A DNA stretch of 58,654 nucleotides, from positions 393,325 through 451,978 of the forward strand of contig NZ_MVOI01000006.1 in assembly GCF_002283555.1 (NCBI RefSeq). The letters are read 5' to 3'. The position numbers were made by a program, and so were the translations under genes. Positions 50,481 to 58,654 of this stretch are shown piece after piece. The number at the start of each line of letters is the position of its first letter. Positions within the stretch are counted from its first letter, which is position 1. The notes under the pieces are model-generated. The model had not been told where the DNA came from. It ran no database searches and was given only the letters and a program-made list of their open reading frames with translations. Source of the stretch: Rubrivirga sp. SAORIC476 (GTDB lineage Bacteria > Bacteroidota > Rhodothermia > Rhodothermales > Rubricoccaceae).

Positions 50481-52430
50481 ATGGCGCGTCGGTTCTGGAG
50501 CGGGGCCATCCTGCTGAGTCTCTGGGCATCCCCGCTCGCGGCGCAAGTCGCCGACAGCTCGTGGAGCGCTGGCACGCCACGGCTGGACGAGGTCGTGGTC
50601 CGCGAGGCGGGGACCCGGGCCGGTGTCGAGCGGGTGCCGGTCGCAGACGTGATCGCGCGGTCCCCGCAGAGCGTCGCCGACCTCGCCCGCCTGGTCCCCT
50701 CAGCCATCGCGACGATCAACTCTCGTGGCGAGACGCTGCTGCACGTCCGAGGCATTGGGGAGCGGCAGAGCACGGTGCTCCTCGATGGGGCCCCGATGAC
50801 CGTCCCGTGGGACCGGCGCCTGGACCTGGCCCTCGTCCCGGCCGGAGTGATTGGGCGCCTGGACCTGGTGCGCGGGCCGGCCTCTCTGGTGTGGGGCCCG
50901 AACACGACGGGCGGGGCGCTCGATCTGGTGCCGCGCGAACGCGCGTCGGCGGGCTCGATGACCGATGTGGAAGCGAGCGGCAGGCTTCCCGTCGGAGGCC
51001 GCTTCGCTGCCACGTACCTGCGTCGGCGAGGGGCATGGAGCGGCACCCTCTCCGTCGACGGGATGGCCAGCCAGGGGGCTGCGCTCGCCCGAGAGCTGGC
51101 CTTCAGCCAGCCCGATGCGTCGCGGCGGACCAACTCGGACCGCCGGGCCGGAAGCGCGCTCGCTCGCGTCGTCTACGCGCCTCGGACTGACATCGAGGTC
51201 GCGGTCACGCTGCTCCACCTCGACGCTGCGCAGGGCGTTCCGCCCGAAGGGCACCTCGACCCCGACGTAGACCGCGTGCGGTACTGGCGCATCCCTGACT
51301 GGCGCCACACCACGCTCGTCGTCCGCGCCCGGACGCCCGCCCCGGGCGCCGCGCTCGACGCGACGGCGTGGGCGAGCACCTTCGGACAGACGATCCACCA
51401 GTTCGACGACGCTACCTACAGTCAGCGCACCGGTGGCCAGCGCGACGCGGACGACACTGTCGGTGCTCGGGCGGTGGTCGAGACGGTCGGGGCACTGGGC
51501 ACCCTCCGAGCCATCGGGTGGGGCCAGGCGTCGGCGCACCGGCAGACCGAAGTCGCCGAGGGGGCGCCGACCGAGCGGTTTCGAGAGGCAGAGGTGCGGC
51601 TGGGTGTCGAAGGTGAGCGAGTGGTGGGGGCGGCGACGGCTCTCTTCGGCGTGTCCTGGGATGGGTTCGCGCCTGTCGAGGCCGCGGGGCGCCCTACGGG
51701 GCAGGGCTTCGGTCTGGCCGGGCTCGTCGCCCGCGTCGAGGTGCCGATCCGGGGAGGGCGGGCACACGCAGGCCTCTCGCGAGGCGGACGGTTCCCGACG
51801 ATGCGCGAACTGTATGGTGAGGCCCTGGGCCGCTTCGCCCTCAACCCGGACCTGGGTCCCGAGACGACCTGGCAGGCCGAGGTCGGTGCGGAAACCGCGG
51901 GGCGCCGAGCCTCGGGATGGGCCACAGGCTTCGCTCGCCGGACGCGCGGGGCGATCGAGCAGGAGGTGCTGCCCGACGGTCGACGGCGACGGGTCAACCT
52001 GGGAGGGAGCCACGCGGTCGGCGTCGAGGGTGGGGTGGGGCTGCGGCTGGGCCGGTCGGCCCGGCTCGACGGCAGCGCGACGGTCCTGGCACTCCGGGGC
52101 GTCCTGGCCGATGGGCAGGAGGTGGAGATCGCAGAGCGCCCGGAGGCCCTCGCGCGTCTCGCCGTCTCCGCGCTCCCGGCCGAAGGGTGGACCTGGGCCG
52201 CCGAGGCGCTGGCCACCGGCCGGGCGGTCTCGTTCACCTCGACCGGGACCGTCGACCTGCCGGCGTCCCTCCTCGTGGGGGGACAGGTCGGCCATCGATG
52301 GCAGGCGCGGCGCGGCGTGCTGGACGTTTTCGCCCGCGTCGACAACGCGCTCGACGCCGAGGCGCTACCCCAGGCCGGGCTACCGGTGCCGGGTCGAGAG
52401 GTCCGCATCGGCCTGCGGTGGCTTCGGTGA
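50481..52430 (+). CDS. TonB-dependent outer-membrane receptor
   Basis: A 649-residue outer-membrane receptor. Signal peptide RFWSGAILLSLWASPLAAQ; plug domain (about 30-155) with LDEVVVREAG, ETLLHVRGIGERQSTVLLDG and VEVI-like RLDLVRGPASLVWGPNTTGG; then a beta-barrel ending in VPGREVRIGLRWLR. No carboxypeptidase-like N-terminal domain. The substrate is unknown. A TAGTCTTC box ends four bases before the ATG, so the message may be nearly leaderless. It converges with the next receptor over a hairpin. Confidence 0.9.
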   Translation: MARRFWSGAILLSLWASPLAAQVADSSWSAGTPRLDEVVVREAGTRAGVERVPVADVIARSPQSVADLARLVPSAIATINSRGETLLHVRGIGERQSTVLLDGAPMTVPWDRRLDLALVPAGVIGRLDLVRGPASLVWGPNTTGGALDLVPRERASAGSMTDVEASGRLPVGGRFAATYLRRRGAWSGTLSVDGMASQGAALARELAFSQPDASRRTNSDRRAGSALARVVYAPRTDIEVAVTLLHLDAAQGVPPEGHLDPDVDRVRYWRIPDWRHTTLVVRARTPAPGAALDATAWASTFGQTIHQFDDATYSQRTGGQRDADDTVGARAVVETVGALGTLRAIGWGQASAHRQTEVAEGAPTERFREAEVRLGVEGERVVGAATALFGVSWDGFAPVEAAGRPTGQGFGLAGLVARVEVPIRGGRAHAGLSRGGRFPTMRELYGEALGRFALNPDLGPETTWQAEVGAETAGRRASGWATGFARRTRGAIEQEVLPDGRRRRVNLGGSHAVGVEGGVGLRLGRSARLDGSATVLALRGVLADGQEVEIAERPEALARLAVSALPAEGWTWAAEALATGRAVSFTSTGTVDLPASLLVGGQVGHRWQARRGVLDVFARVDNALDAEALPQAGLPVPGREVRIGLRWLR

Positions 52431-52510
52431 TCGGGAGCGAGGTGTCCACGGGCGACCCTACGTCCGGGGTCAGTCTTCTACGTCCCCGCTTCGGGGGGCA
52501 ACCCGGCCCC

Positions 52511-52534
52511 GGCGGCCCCTACGACGGGGCCGCC
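52511..52534. terminator. hairpin between convergent TonB receptors
   Basis: Nine-base perfect arms GGCGGCCCC/GGGGCCGCC with a six-base loop, between the convergent stops at 52430 and 52548. Likely bidirectional. Confidence 0.65.
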
Positions 52535-52547
52535 GAGGCTGCGTGCC

Positions 52548-54746
52548 TCAGAGCGACAGCTTCACGCCACCGTTGGCGATGAACCCATCCGTCGGTGCCC
52601 AGATCTCGGCGAACGTCGGCGAGGTGCGGGCGCCGAGCACCACCGGACCGTAGTTCGTCTGCTGGGTGTCGAGCAGGTTCTCCAGGTTGAGGAACACGCG
52701 CGCCGGGCCGACGCGCCACTCGCCCATGAGGCCGGTCACCCAGTAGCCGGAAGTCCGCTCGCCGCCGGGCAGCGTCTGGGGGGCTGTGTAGTAGGCCTCC
52801 AGCCCGATGCGGCCTTCCCCGTGACGCTCCCACACCAGGATGGAGTACGTCTTGTGGGCGGGCGTGAGCGGGATGGCGCGGCGGGCGTTCCCGTCGGCCA
52901 GGCCCGCCTCGGTGGCGTCGAGGAGGACGTAGCCGAGGAACAGCTTCAGGTCGCCGAGGCCCAGGCGTGCGTTGGTCTCCAGGCCGCGCGTGCGGACCGG
53001 CCCGGCAGCGTTGCGGTAGCGCAGCAAGCCGGGCGCGGCGTCGCCGGCCGGGACCAGGGCGTCGTCGAGGCGGGTCAGGAAGGCGGCCTGATTGAATGAA
53101 AGCGTGACGCGGCCGCCCAGCACCGTCTGCACGTTGAGGTCCACCGTGCCACCCACCGAGGTCTCGGCCTCGACCGTCTCGTCGAGCGGCAGCACGCCCC
53201 GGAACGCCCGGCTCTCGGACGGCTCCAGGAAGACCGTCGGCGCCTGGTAGCCGAGCCCGCCGGTCGCCCGCAGGTCCACGTCCTCCGTCAGGCGGAGGAG
53301 CGCCGACGCGCGGGGCAGCACGAACGCGCCGTACGTGTCGTGCCAGTCGCCGCGGAGGCCCAGTTCGACCGAGAGCCGGTCGCCCAGGTCGCGGGTGTCC
53401 TGCACGAACACACCGACCGTCAGCTGCTCGTCGTCCAGCTCCGGCCCGACAGCGTCGCGCTGGTCGAAGGCGTCGGTGCGGAGGTCGAGGCCGACCACCA
53501 CATCGTGCGCGTCGTGGTCGATCAGCGCGGACGCCTCCGCGTAGGTCGCGACCTGGAACCCCTCGAACCGGTAGTCCGGAAGCGCGAGGCGGCGGTCGAA
53601 CGCGGTCGTGCTCTGCTTGGCCGTCAGCGTGACGGCCTCAGAGAGCGCGTGGTCGAACCGGAGTTGCGTCGTGAGCCGGACGCTCTCGCTCCGCTCCACG
53701 TACCCGTCGGCGCCGTCCTCGATCACGGCGAGGTCGCCGCCCTGGCGGTCCTCGGCCGTTCCCGAAAGGCCGGCCCACAGCGTCGTCTGGGGCGAGAGGT
53801 AGGCGTAGAGGCGCGGGGCGACCGTGATGCGCCGCGTCCTCGGGAGGTTGGTGAAGGCGTCTCCGTCCCCGTCGTACGCGCTTTGCCCGTTCGCCGAGGC
53901 GAGGAGCGTGTACCCGTAGCGCGCGTCGCGACCGGCGAGAAAGGCTCCCACGTCGACGCCGCCCGCGCTCGTCGCATTGACCAGCACGGACCGCTCCGGC
54001 GCCCCGAGGCGAGGCTCCCGGGAGACGAGGTTGACGAGGCCCGCGATGGCGCCGCTGCCGTAGAGCGTCGAGGCCGGGCCCTTGATGACCTCTACCTGGC
54101 GGAGGTCGAGCGGCGGGACCTGGAGGATCGACAGCCCGCCCGAGAAGCCTCCATAGAGCGGGAAGCCGTCCTTCAAGAGCTGGGTGTAGCGCCCGTCGAG
54201 TCCCTGGATGCGGATCGACGCGTTGCCCGACACCGCGGAGGTCTGCTGGACGGCGATGCCCGGCGACTCGTTGAGCAGCATCGTGATGTTGGACGGGTCC
54301 ATCGACACCTTCTCGTCGATCTCTTCGCCCGCGATGGTCTCGACCCGCGTGGGGAGGGCCGCGATGGTGCGGCTCGTCCGCGTGGCAGCCACCACCACGT
54401 CGTCGAGCGACTCCTCGTCCTCCTCCAGCGCCACCTCGACGGGCGCGTCGTCGGTCCGAGGCAGGGTGATGCGGACGGTGGCGGGCTCGTAGCCGACGAA
54501 CGAGACCGTCAGCGTGCGGTCGCCCGAAGGAAGGTCGGCGAGGCGGGCGATGCCGTCGGGACCGGCGGAGGCCCCGGTCGGCGGGTCGGTGTCGGCGACG
54601 ACGGTCGCGCCGGAAAGCGGCGTGCCCTCGTGCTCGTCGGTCACGCGGACCGAGACGGCATGCTGGGCGGACGCGGGGGCGCTGGCGGCGAGGGCCAGCA
54701 GGACGAAGAGAGCAGGCCCGAGGCGGGTCTGGAAGAACGCGAACAT
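52548..54746 (-). CDS. TonB-dependent receptor with carboxypeptidase-regulatory-like domain
   Basis: A 732-residue receptor from the ATG at 54746. Signal (FFQTRLGPALFVLLALAASA), CarboxypepD_reg-like domain (about 30-110; GTPLSGATVVADTDPP, LTVSFVGYEPATVRI), plug (IRIQGLDGRYTQLLKDGFPL, VEVIKGPASTLYGSGAIAGL) and barrel ending in GGVKLSL. The layout matches Bacteroidota receptors for metal chelates or cobalamin. It lies about 105 bp after a Cys-rich secreted protein on the same strand, suggesting co-expression and perhaps metal uptake. Confidence 0.92.
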   Translation of the reverse strand: MFAFFQTRLGPALFVLLALAASAPASAQHAVSVRVTDEHEGTPLSGATVVADTDPPTGASAGPDGIARLADLPSGDRTLTVSFVGYEPATVRITLPRTDDAPVEVALEEDEESLDDVVVAATRTSRTIAALPTRVETIAGEEIDEKVSMDPSNITMLLNESPGIAVQQTSAVSGNASIRIQGLDGRYTQLLKDGFPLYGGFSGGLSILQVPPLDLRQVEVIKGPASTLYGSGAIAGLVNLVSREPRLGAPERSVLVNATSAGGVDVGAFLAGRDARYGYTLLASANGQSAYDGDGDAFTNLPRTRRITVAPRLYAYLSPQTTLWAGLSGTAEDRQGGDLAVIEDGADGYVERSESVRLTTQLRFDHALSEAVTLTAKQSTTAFDRRLALPDYRFEGFQVATYAEASALIDHDAHDVVVGLDLRTDAFDQRDAVGPELDDEQLTVGVFVQDTRDLGDRLSVELGLRGDWHDTYGAFVLPRASALLRLTEDVDLRATGGLGYQAPTVFLEPSESRAFRGVLPLDETVEAETSVGGTVDLNVQTVLGGRVTLSFNQAAFLTRLDDALVPAGDAAPGLLRYRNAAGPVRTRGLETNARLGLGDLKLFLGYVLLDATEAGLADGNARRAIPLTPAHKTYSILVWERHGEGRIGLEAYYTAPQTLPGGERTSGYWVTGLMGEWRVGPARVFLNLENLLDTQQTNYGPVVLGARTSPTFAEIWAPTDGFIANGGVKLSL

Positions 54747-54853
54747 GGGATCGGGGGGGACGGCCACACCGACCCCGAGGGCGGCGTGGCGCAGGTCAGG
54801 CAAACAGCGGCGGGGACCAGGCGCGGCGCGCCCGGCCGTCGTGGAGACGCCGG

Positions 54854-55195
54854 TCAGCCCCGCGGCGGATGCCAGACGGCACCGACCTCCTCGGTGCCTG
54901 CACGCCTCCCCGACGGGAGCACGTGTGTGGTCGCGTTCTCGCTCGCCACAGGACGCAAGGCGACGGGGGCGTTCGCCACCCGCTTGCAGCACGAGACGCA
55001 CGCGCAGCACCCGCCGGCGTCCGGGCACGACTCGCCCGGCGCGCAGGGGTGCGATGCGTCGGCCTCGCTGAGCTCACCGCAGCACCCGGAGTCCGCCCAC
55101 ACTACCAACTCCGCCTGGACCGCCGGGGGCACCTCGGCGAGGCTCTCGGCGGGCGCCGCGAGCACAGAGAGGACCAAGACGACGAGCGCGAGCAT
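54854..55195 (-). CDS. small Cys-rich exported protein upstream of a TonB receptor
   Basis: A 113-residue protein from the ATG at 55195 (a TTG three codons earlier is possible). Signal peptide LALVVLVLSVLAAPAESLA, then a segment with nine Cys: SGCCGE, HPC, ESC and GGCCACVSCCKR. The paired cysteines suggest metal or thiol binding in the periplasm. It resembles in style the short CC-motif proteins that sit beside Bacteroidota TonB receptors, but no family is assigned with certainty. Probably transcribed with the receptor. Confidence 0.72.
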   Translation of the reverse strand: MLALVVLVLSVLAAPAESLAEVPPAVQAELVVWADSGCCGELSEADASHPCAPGESCPDAGGCCACVSCCKRVANAPVALRPVASENATTHVLPSGRRAGTEEVGAVWHPPRG

Positions 55196-55253
55196 GGACC
55201 GCAAAATCGCCGTGCTCCACCGACCCGATGGCTGAGGAATGGCAAATCCGGCG

Positions 55254-56285
55254 CTACAGCGCCAGACTGGGGGTCGCCCCGATGCTCAAGTCCGAGACCT
55301 CGCCCGCGGCCCACTTGGTAGCGGCCGTCACCGCGATCATGGCTGCGTTGTCGACCGAGTGTGCGGGGTCCGGGATGAAGACCTCGAAGCCATCGGCCTG
55401 TCCCGCCTCGGTCATGGCGGCGCGGAGGCCGCGGTTGGCCGAGACGCCGCCGACGACTGCCACCGCCTGCACGCCCGTCTCCTCGACCGCCTGGCGGACG
55501 CCCGTCACCAGCGCGTCCACGACGGTCTGCTGGAACGAGGCCGCCACGTCGGCGCGGTGGGCGTCGAGGACCGCGTCCGTCTCGTCCCCGAGGTCGGCGA
55601 TCCAGTAGCGGACGGCGGTCTTGATGCCGGAGAACGACAGGTCGAACAGCGCGTTGCCGCGTCGCCCCTTCGGGCCGAGACGAGGGGAGGGGAGGTCCAG
55701 GAACGCCGGGTCTCCCTCGGCCGCGAGGCGGTCGATGGGGGGGCCGCCGGGGTACGGCAGGCCGAGCAGCTTGGCCACCTTGTCGAACGCCTCGCCCGCC
55801 GCGTCGTCGCGCGTCCGGCCCAACTCCTCGTGGACGAAGCCTTCCTTCACGAGCGTCAGCAGCGTGTGGCCGCCGGAGACGGTCAGGCAGAGAAACGGCA
55901 GGGGCGGACGCGGCGCCTCGATCATCACCGAGTAGACGTGCCCCTCCAGGTGGTTGACGCCGATCAGCGGGATGCCTGCGCCGACGGCGATGCCCTTGGC
56001 TGCGCTCAGCCCGACCAGCAGCGACCCGGCCAATCCCGGCCCGACCGTGACCGCGACGGCGCCGAGGTCGGCGATGGTCAGTGCGGCCTCGTCGAGAGCG
56101 GCCTGGATCGTCGGCACGATGAGCCGCTCGTGGGCCCGGCTCGCGTGCTCCGGCACGACGCCGCCGAACTGCTCGTGGATGCGCTGCCCCGCGACGACGC
56201 TCGACGCCAGCCGCCCGTCCGCCCAGACCGCTGCGGCGGTGTCGTCGCAGGAGGTCTCGATGGCGAGGATCGGGGGGAGGCTCAA
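55254..56285 (-). CDS. tsaD: tRNA threonylcarbamoyladenosine transferase TsaD
   Basis: A 343-residue ASKHA enzyme placing the threonylcarbamoyl group on A37 of ANN-decoding tRNAs. ILAIETSCDDTAAAV at the start, metal-binding His112 and His116 in NHLEGH, SGGHTLL, and VVGGVSANRGLR near the C-terminus. The length is typical. The start is TTG. It diverges from deoB. Confidence 0.95.
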   Translation of the reverse strand: MSLPPILAIETSCDDTAAAVWADGRLASSVVAGQRIHEQFGGVVPEHASRAHERLIVPTIQAALDEAALTIADLGAVAVTVGPGLAGSLLVGLSAAKGIAVGAGIPLIGVNHLEGHVYSVMIEAPRPPLPFLCLTVSGGHTLLTLVKEGFVHEELGRTRDDAAGEAFDKVAKLLGLPYPGGPPIDRLAAEGDPAFLDLPSPRLGPKGRRGNALFDLSFSGIKTAVRYWIADLGDETDAVLDAHRADVAASFQQTVVDALVTGVRQAVEETGVQAVAVVGGVSANRGLRAAMTEAGQADGFEVFIPDPAHSVDNAAMIAVTAATKWAAGEVSDLSIGATPSLAL

Positions 56286-56359
56286 GAGAGGGGGCGGGGT
56301 GCGAGAGGGAGGGATGCCGGGGAAGCCAGGAGGGATCCACGTCGGCGAGCAAATTCCGG

Positions 56360-56388
56360 CGACTTCGCCCGCCTCGGTGGCGAAGTCG
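56360..56388. repeat. hairpin between tsaD and deoB
   Basis: Ten-base perfect arms CGACTTCGCC/GGCGAAGTCG with a nine-base loop containing CGCCTCGGT, upstream of the octamer array in the deoB leader. Confidence 0.6.
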
Positions 56389-56405
56389 GGCGGAAACCCT
56401 CACCT

Positions 56406-56453
56406 TCCGCACCTCCGCACCTCCGCACCTCCGCACCTCCGCACCTCCGCACC
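56406..56453 (+). repeat. octamer tandem repeat in the deoB leader
   Basis: Six perfect copies of TCCGCACC end five bases before the deoB ATG and occupy the region where ribosome contacts or a promoter spacer would lie. Copy-number change by slippage could alter expression without changing the protein. Confidence 0.95.
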
Positions 56454-56458
56454 CAGCC

Positions 56459-57631
56459 ATGCCCGCTCCTCTCTTCGTCACCATCGTGCTCGACGGCGCC
56501 GGTGTCGGCGATGCTCCGGACGCCGACGCCTACGGCGACGCTGGCGCCGACACGCTCGGCCACGTCATCCGCCAGCAACGCCCCGCGCTTCCCAACCTGA
56601 CGCGCTGGGGGCTCGGCCACCTCGTCGATGGTCTGCCCGCGGCGGGGCCGCCCGAGGCCTCGTGGGGACGGCTCACGGAGCGCGCCGCAGGCAAGGACTC
56701 CACGACCGGCCACTGGGCGCTCGCCGGGCTCGTGCTGGAGACGCCCTTCCCGACCTACCCCGACGGCTTCCCGCCGGACGTGGTCGACGCGTTCTGCCGG
56801 AAGGCGGGCGTCGAGGGCATCCTCTCCAACGCGCCCGCCTCCGGCACGGCGGTGATCGCGGCGCTCGGCGAGGAGCACCAGCGGACCGGCCAGCCCATCG
56901 TCTACACGTCCGCCGACAGCGTCTTCCAGGTCGCAGCGCACGTCGACACGATCCCGCTGGACGCGCTGTACCGGATGTGCCAGATCGCGCGGGACGAGGT
57001 GATGGTCGGGGAGCACGCGGTCGGGCGGGTGATCGCGCGGCCGTTCGCGGGCGAGCCGGGCGCCTACGAGCGGCTCTCGGCCAAGCGGAAGGACCTCTCC
57101 CTGCTGCCCCACGCGCCGACGCTGCTCGACGACCTCCAGGACGCAGGCGTGCGGACGGTCTGCGTTGGAAAGATCGCGGCGCTGTTCGGGGGCGCCGGGG
57201 TGGACGAGGAGATCAAGACGGCGGGCAACGCGGACGGCATCCAGAAAACTCTCGACGCCATCCGCGCGGTCACCGAGGCGGACGTGCCGACGTTCATCTG
57301 GACCAACCTCGTCGACTTCGACGAGCTCTATGGACACCGCAACGACCCGGCAGGCTACGCGGCTGCGCTGGAGGAGGTCGACGCCGCGCTCCCGGCCTTC
57401 GAGGCCGCGCTCCCCGACGGGGCCGTGCTGCTGCTCACCGCCGACCACGGCAACGATCCGACCTACCCAGGCACGGACCACACGCGCGAGCGGGTACCGA
57501 TCCTGCTGTTCCGCAAGGGAGAGACTGCCGGACAGGATCTCGGAACGGCGGGCACATTCGCCGACCATGCCGCGAGGGTGGCAGGGCACTTCGGACGGTC
57601 CGCACATCGGCCGGGGGAAAACAGAGGGTAG
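56459..57631 (+). CDS. deoB: phosphopentomutase
   Basis: A 390-residue manganese enzyme interconverting (deoxy)ribose 1- and 5-phosphate in nucleoside salvage. Metal Asp12 in VLDGAGVGDAPDADAYG, phospho-acceptor Thr82/83 in GKDSTTGHWAL, and the C-terminal metal motif LLTADHGNDPTYPGTDHTRE. The length is normal. The ATG is preceded by an octamer array instead of a Shine-Dalgarno sequence. Confidence 0.96.
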   Translation: MPAPLFVTIVLDGAGVGDAPDADAYGDAGADTLGHVIRQQRPALPNLTRWGLGHLVDGLPAAGPPEASWGRLTERAAGKDSTTGHWALAGLVLETPFPTYPDGFPPDVVDAFCRKAGVEGILSNAPASGTAVIAALGEEHQRTGQPIVYTSADSVFQVAAHVDTIPLDALYRMCQIARDEVMVGEHAVGRVIARPFAGEPGAYERLSAKRKDLSLLPHAPTLLDDLQDAGVRTVCVGKIAALFGGAGVDEEIKTAGNADGIQKTLDAIRAVTEADVPTFIWTNLVDFDELYGHRNDPAGYAAALEEVDAALPAFEAALPDGAVLLLTADHGNDPTYPGTDHTRERVPILLFRKGETAGQDLGTAGTFADHAARVAGHFGRSAHRPGENRG

Positions 57632-57636
57632 GTTCG
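57629..57636 (+). promoter_or_regulatory. TAGGTTCG promoter-like box
   Basis: Lies 22 bases before the ATG at 57659 and overlaps the deoB stop codon; a variant of the recurring TAGCTTCG box. Confidence 0.35.
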
Positions 57637-57658
57637 CGCCCCTTTCCTTCCTCAGACC

Positions 57659-58552
57659 ATGCGTCTCGTCCTGCTCGCCCTCGCCCTGACCTCTGCCGCC
57701 GCCGCCCAGCCCGGCTGGCGAGCCATCGAGGCGGACAGCCCGACGTTCTCGGTCGACGTGCTGACCGCGGTCGGCGACGATCCGTCGTTCCTCGCGATCG
57801 ACGAGCAGGGCAACCCGGTCGGTGAGTTCAAGATCAGCACCCTGTCGATGTCGGTCCTGCTCGCGGCGCGCGTGCCAGTGGGCGACCTGCTGACGGTCGT
57901 GGGCGAGGTGCCGTTCGCGTACGTGTCGTACGACTACCCGGAGGTGTTCGACATCGACCCGACCCTTCGCGACGCGGACCTGGACGACATCGCATTTGGC
58001 AATCCGTACCTCGGGGTGGAGGTGCAGTCCGGCCGGGACGTTACGCTGGGGGCGGGCGTCCGGCTTCCGCTGTCGACGACGGGCGACTTCGCGATCGCTC
58101 AGGGGTGGCAGGCAGGCCTCGCGACCGAGGTCGAACGGTTCGAGGCGTACCTGCCCGACACGTTCACGGCGTCGGCGAGCGTCGCGGTGGCCCCGATGCT
58201 CAGCGACCGGGTGCGCGTCCGCGCGCGGGTGGAGCCGGCCCTCCTCGTGCCGACCGGCGACAACACCGACTCGGGCGTCGACCTCGCCCTGGGCGGCTCC
58301 ATCGGCCTCGACGCCGCGCTCGGGCGGGCAACGCTGAGCGGTGGATTCCTGACCCGGCGGACGCTCACGGATGGACGCTTTGGTGGTCTCCGCGAGGTCG
58401 GTGTGTTCGAGGCCGACGCCACCGCCCTGCTCGGGGCCACGCTCGACCTCGGGCGCGTCCGGCCGGGCCTCGACGTGCGCGTGCCGCTCTACGACACCAC
58501 GCTCCAGCAGGACGCGACGATCGGCCTCCGGGTGGACGTGGCGTTCCCCTGA
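57659..58552 (+). CDS. exported beta-rich protein, possible outer-membrane barrel
   Basis: A 297-residue protein with a signal peptide (LVLLALALTSAAAAQ). The mature part has alternating polar and hydrophobic strands with aromatic turns: AYVSYDYPEVFDID, NPYLGVEVQSG, TLGAGVRLPLSTTG, VRVRARVEPALLVPTG and VPLYDTTLQQ, ending in DATIGLRVDVAFP. This fits a small outer-membrane beta-barrel or MetA-pathway-type phenol degradation-like protein. The name of the family is uncertain. The gene follows deoB by 27 bp and has its own promoter-like box. Confidence 0.78.
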   Translation: MRLVLLALALTSAAAAQPGWRAIEADSPTFSVDVLTAVGDDPSFLAIDEQGNPVGEFKISTLSMSVLLAARVPVGDLLTVVGEVPFAYVSYDYPEVFDIDPTLRDADLDDIAFGNPYLGVEVQSGRDVTLGAGVRLPLSTTGDFAIAQGWQAGLATEVERFEAYLPDTFTASASVAVAPMLSDRVRVRARVEPALLVPTGDNTDSGVDLALGGSIGLDAALGRATLSGGFLTRRTLTDGRFGGLREVGVFEADATALLGATLDLGRVRPGLDVRVPLYDTTLQQDATIGLRVDVAFP

Positions 58553-58654
58553 GCCGAGCGGCGCCGGACCGGCTCCGGTACGTTCCGGGCACCGGGTCTG
58601 TGTGGATTGTACCAGGTCGCGACAGTCCGTCCAGACCGGGGCGCGGGCTATGGA
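58553..58654. other. non-coding right edge
   Basis: About 100 bp with no gene seen; the window ends before the next feature. Confidence 0.5.

Noticed and set aside
56406-56453. CRISPR array
   Set aside because: Units are 8 bp with no spacers; simple tandem repeat. No other array-like pattern was found.

Overview
GC-rich (roughly 70% by eye) bacterial chromosome segment, densely coded on both strands, with no recognisable phage, insertion sequence, CRISPR array, tRNA or rRNA. Gene content points to the Bacteroidota/Rhodothermota side of the tree: a short primary sigma factor without region 1.1, a folP-cdaA pair, TonB-dependent receptors with a carboxypeptidase-regulatory-like domain, M13 and S1 secreted proteases, and start codons preceded by C/T-rich leaders rather than Shine-Dalgarno sequences. 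With this base composition a Rubricoccaceae/Rhodothermia-type marine bacterium is the best guess. That is an inference, not a database match.

Layout. 0-2 kb: a 21-bp tandem repeat at the left edge, dusB and two small PLDc_N-like membrane proteins. 2.1-9.8 kb (minus strand): a two-component pair (propeller histidine kinase, then NarL-type regulator), preceded by a YcaO cyclodehydratase fused to a leader-binding/zinc domain, a 55-residue Cys/Thr-rich candidate precursor peptide, and a formylglycine-generating-enzyme-like lipoprotein. 9.9-17.7 kb: dinB polymerase, small lipoproteins, DoxX-like and GlsB-like membrane proteins, a phosphohexomutase, EttA and a TerB-like protein. 17.9-26.5 kb: MscS channel, apt, cell-wall amidase, an operon of methyltransferase, ECF sigma factor, repeat-bearing membrane protein and periplasmic protein, then radA. 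26.7-31.8 kb: Mla-type lipid transport operon (permease, ATPase, MCE protein), HD-domain protein and a DUF445 protein with a heptad-encoding repeat. 31.9-41.1 kb: NAD-binding protein, DinB-family protein, queG, soluble PAS histidine kinase, M13 peptidase, secreted S1 protease and lysA. 41.3-47.8 kb: primary sigma factor diverging from folP-cdaA-pcm, then a coiled-coil protein, zapA, a 6S-like structured RNA and rny. 47.9-58.6 kb: queuosine-precursor transporter, SulP permease, two convergent TonB receptors with a Cys-rich secreted protein, tsaD, deoB and an exported beta-rich protein.

How parts may work together. The most interesting stretch is the minus-strand block 8412-2116: a tiny Cys/Thr-rich peptide, a TruD/PatD-like cyclodehydratase, and a sensor kinase/regulator pair that could respond to the product or to envelope stress. 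A second likely regulatory unit is the sigma/five-repeat membrane protein/periplasmic protein operon, read as sigma, anti-sigma and accessory sensor. Several starts share an upstream TAGCTTCG-like box about 19-50 nt away, which looks like a GC-shifted Bacteroidota -7 element. GC-rich hairpins, several sharing a CCTCGGCGCCGAGG core, sit at many gene ends and occasionally inside genes.
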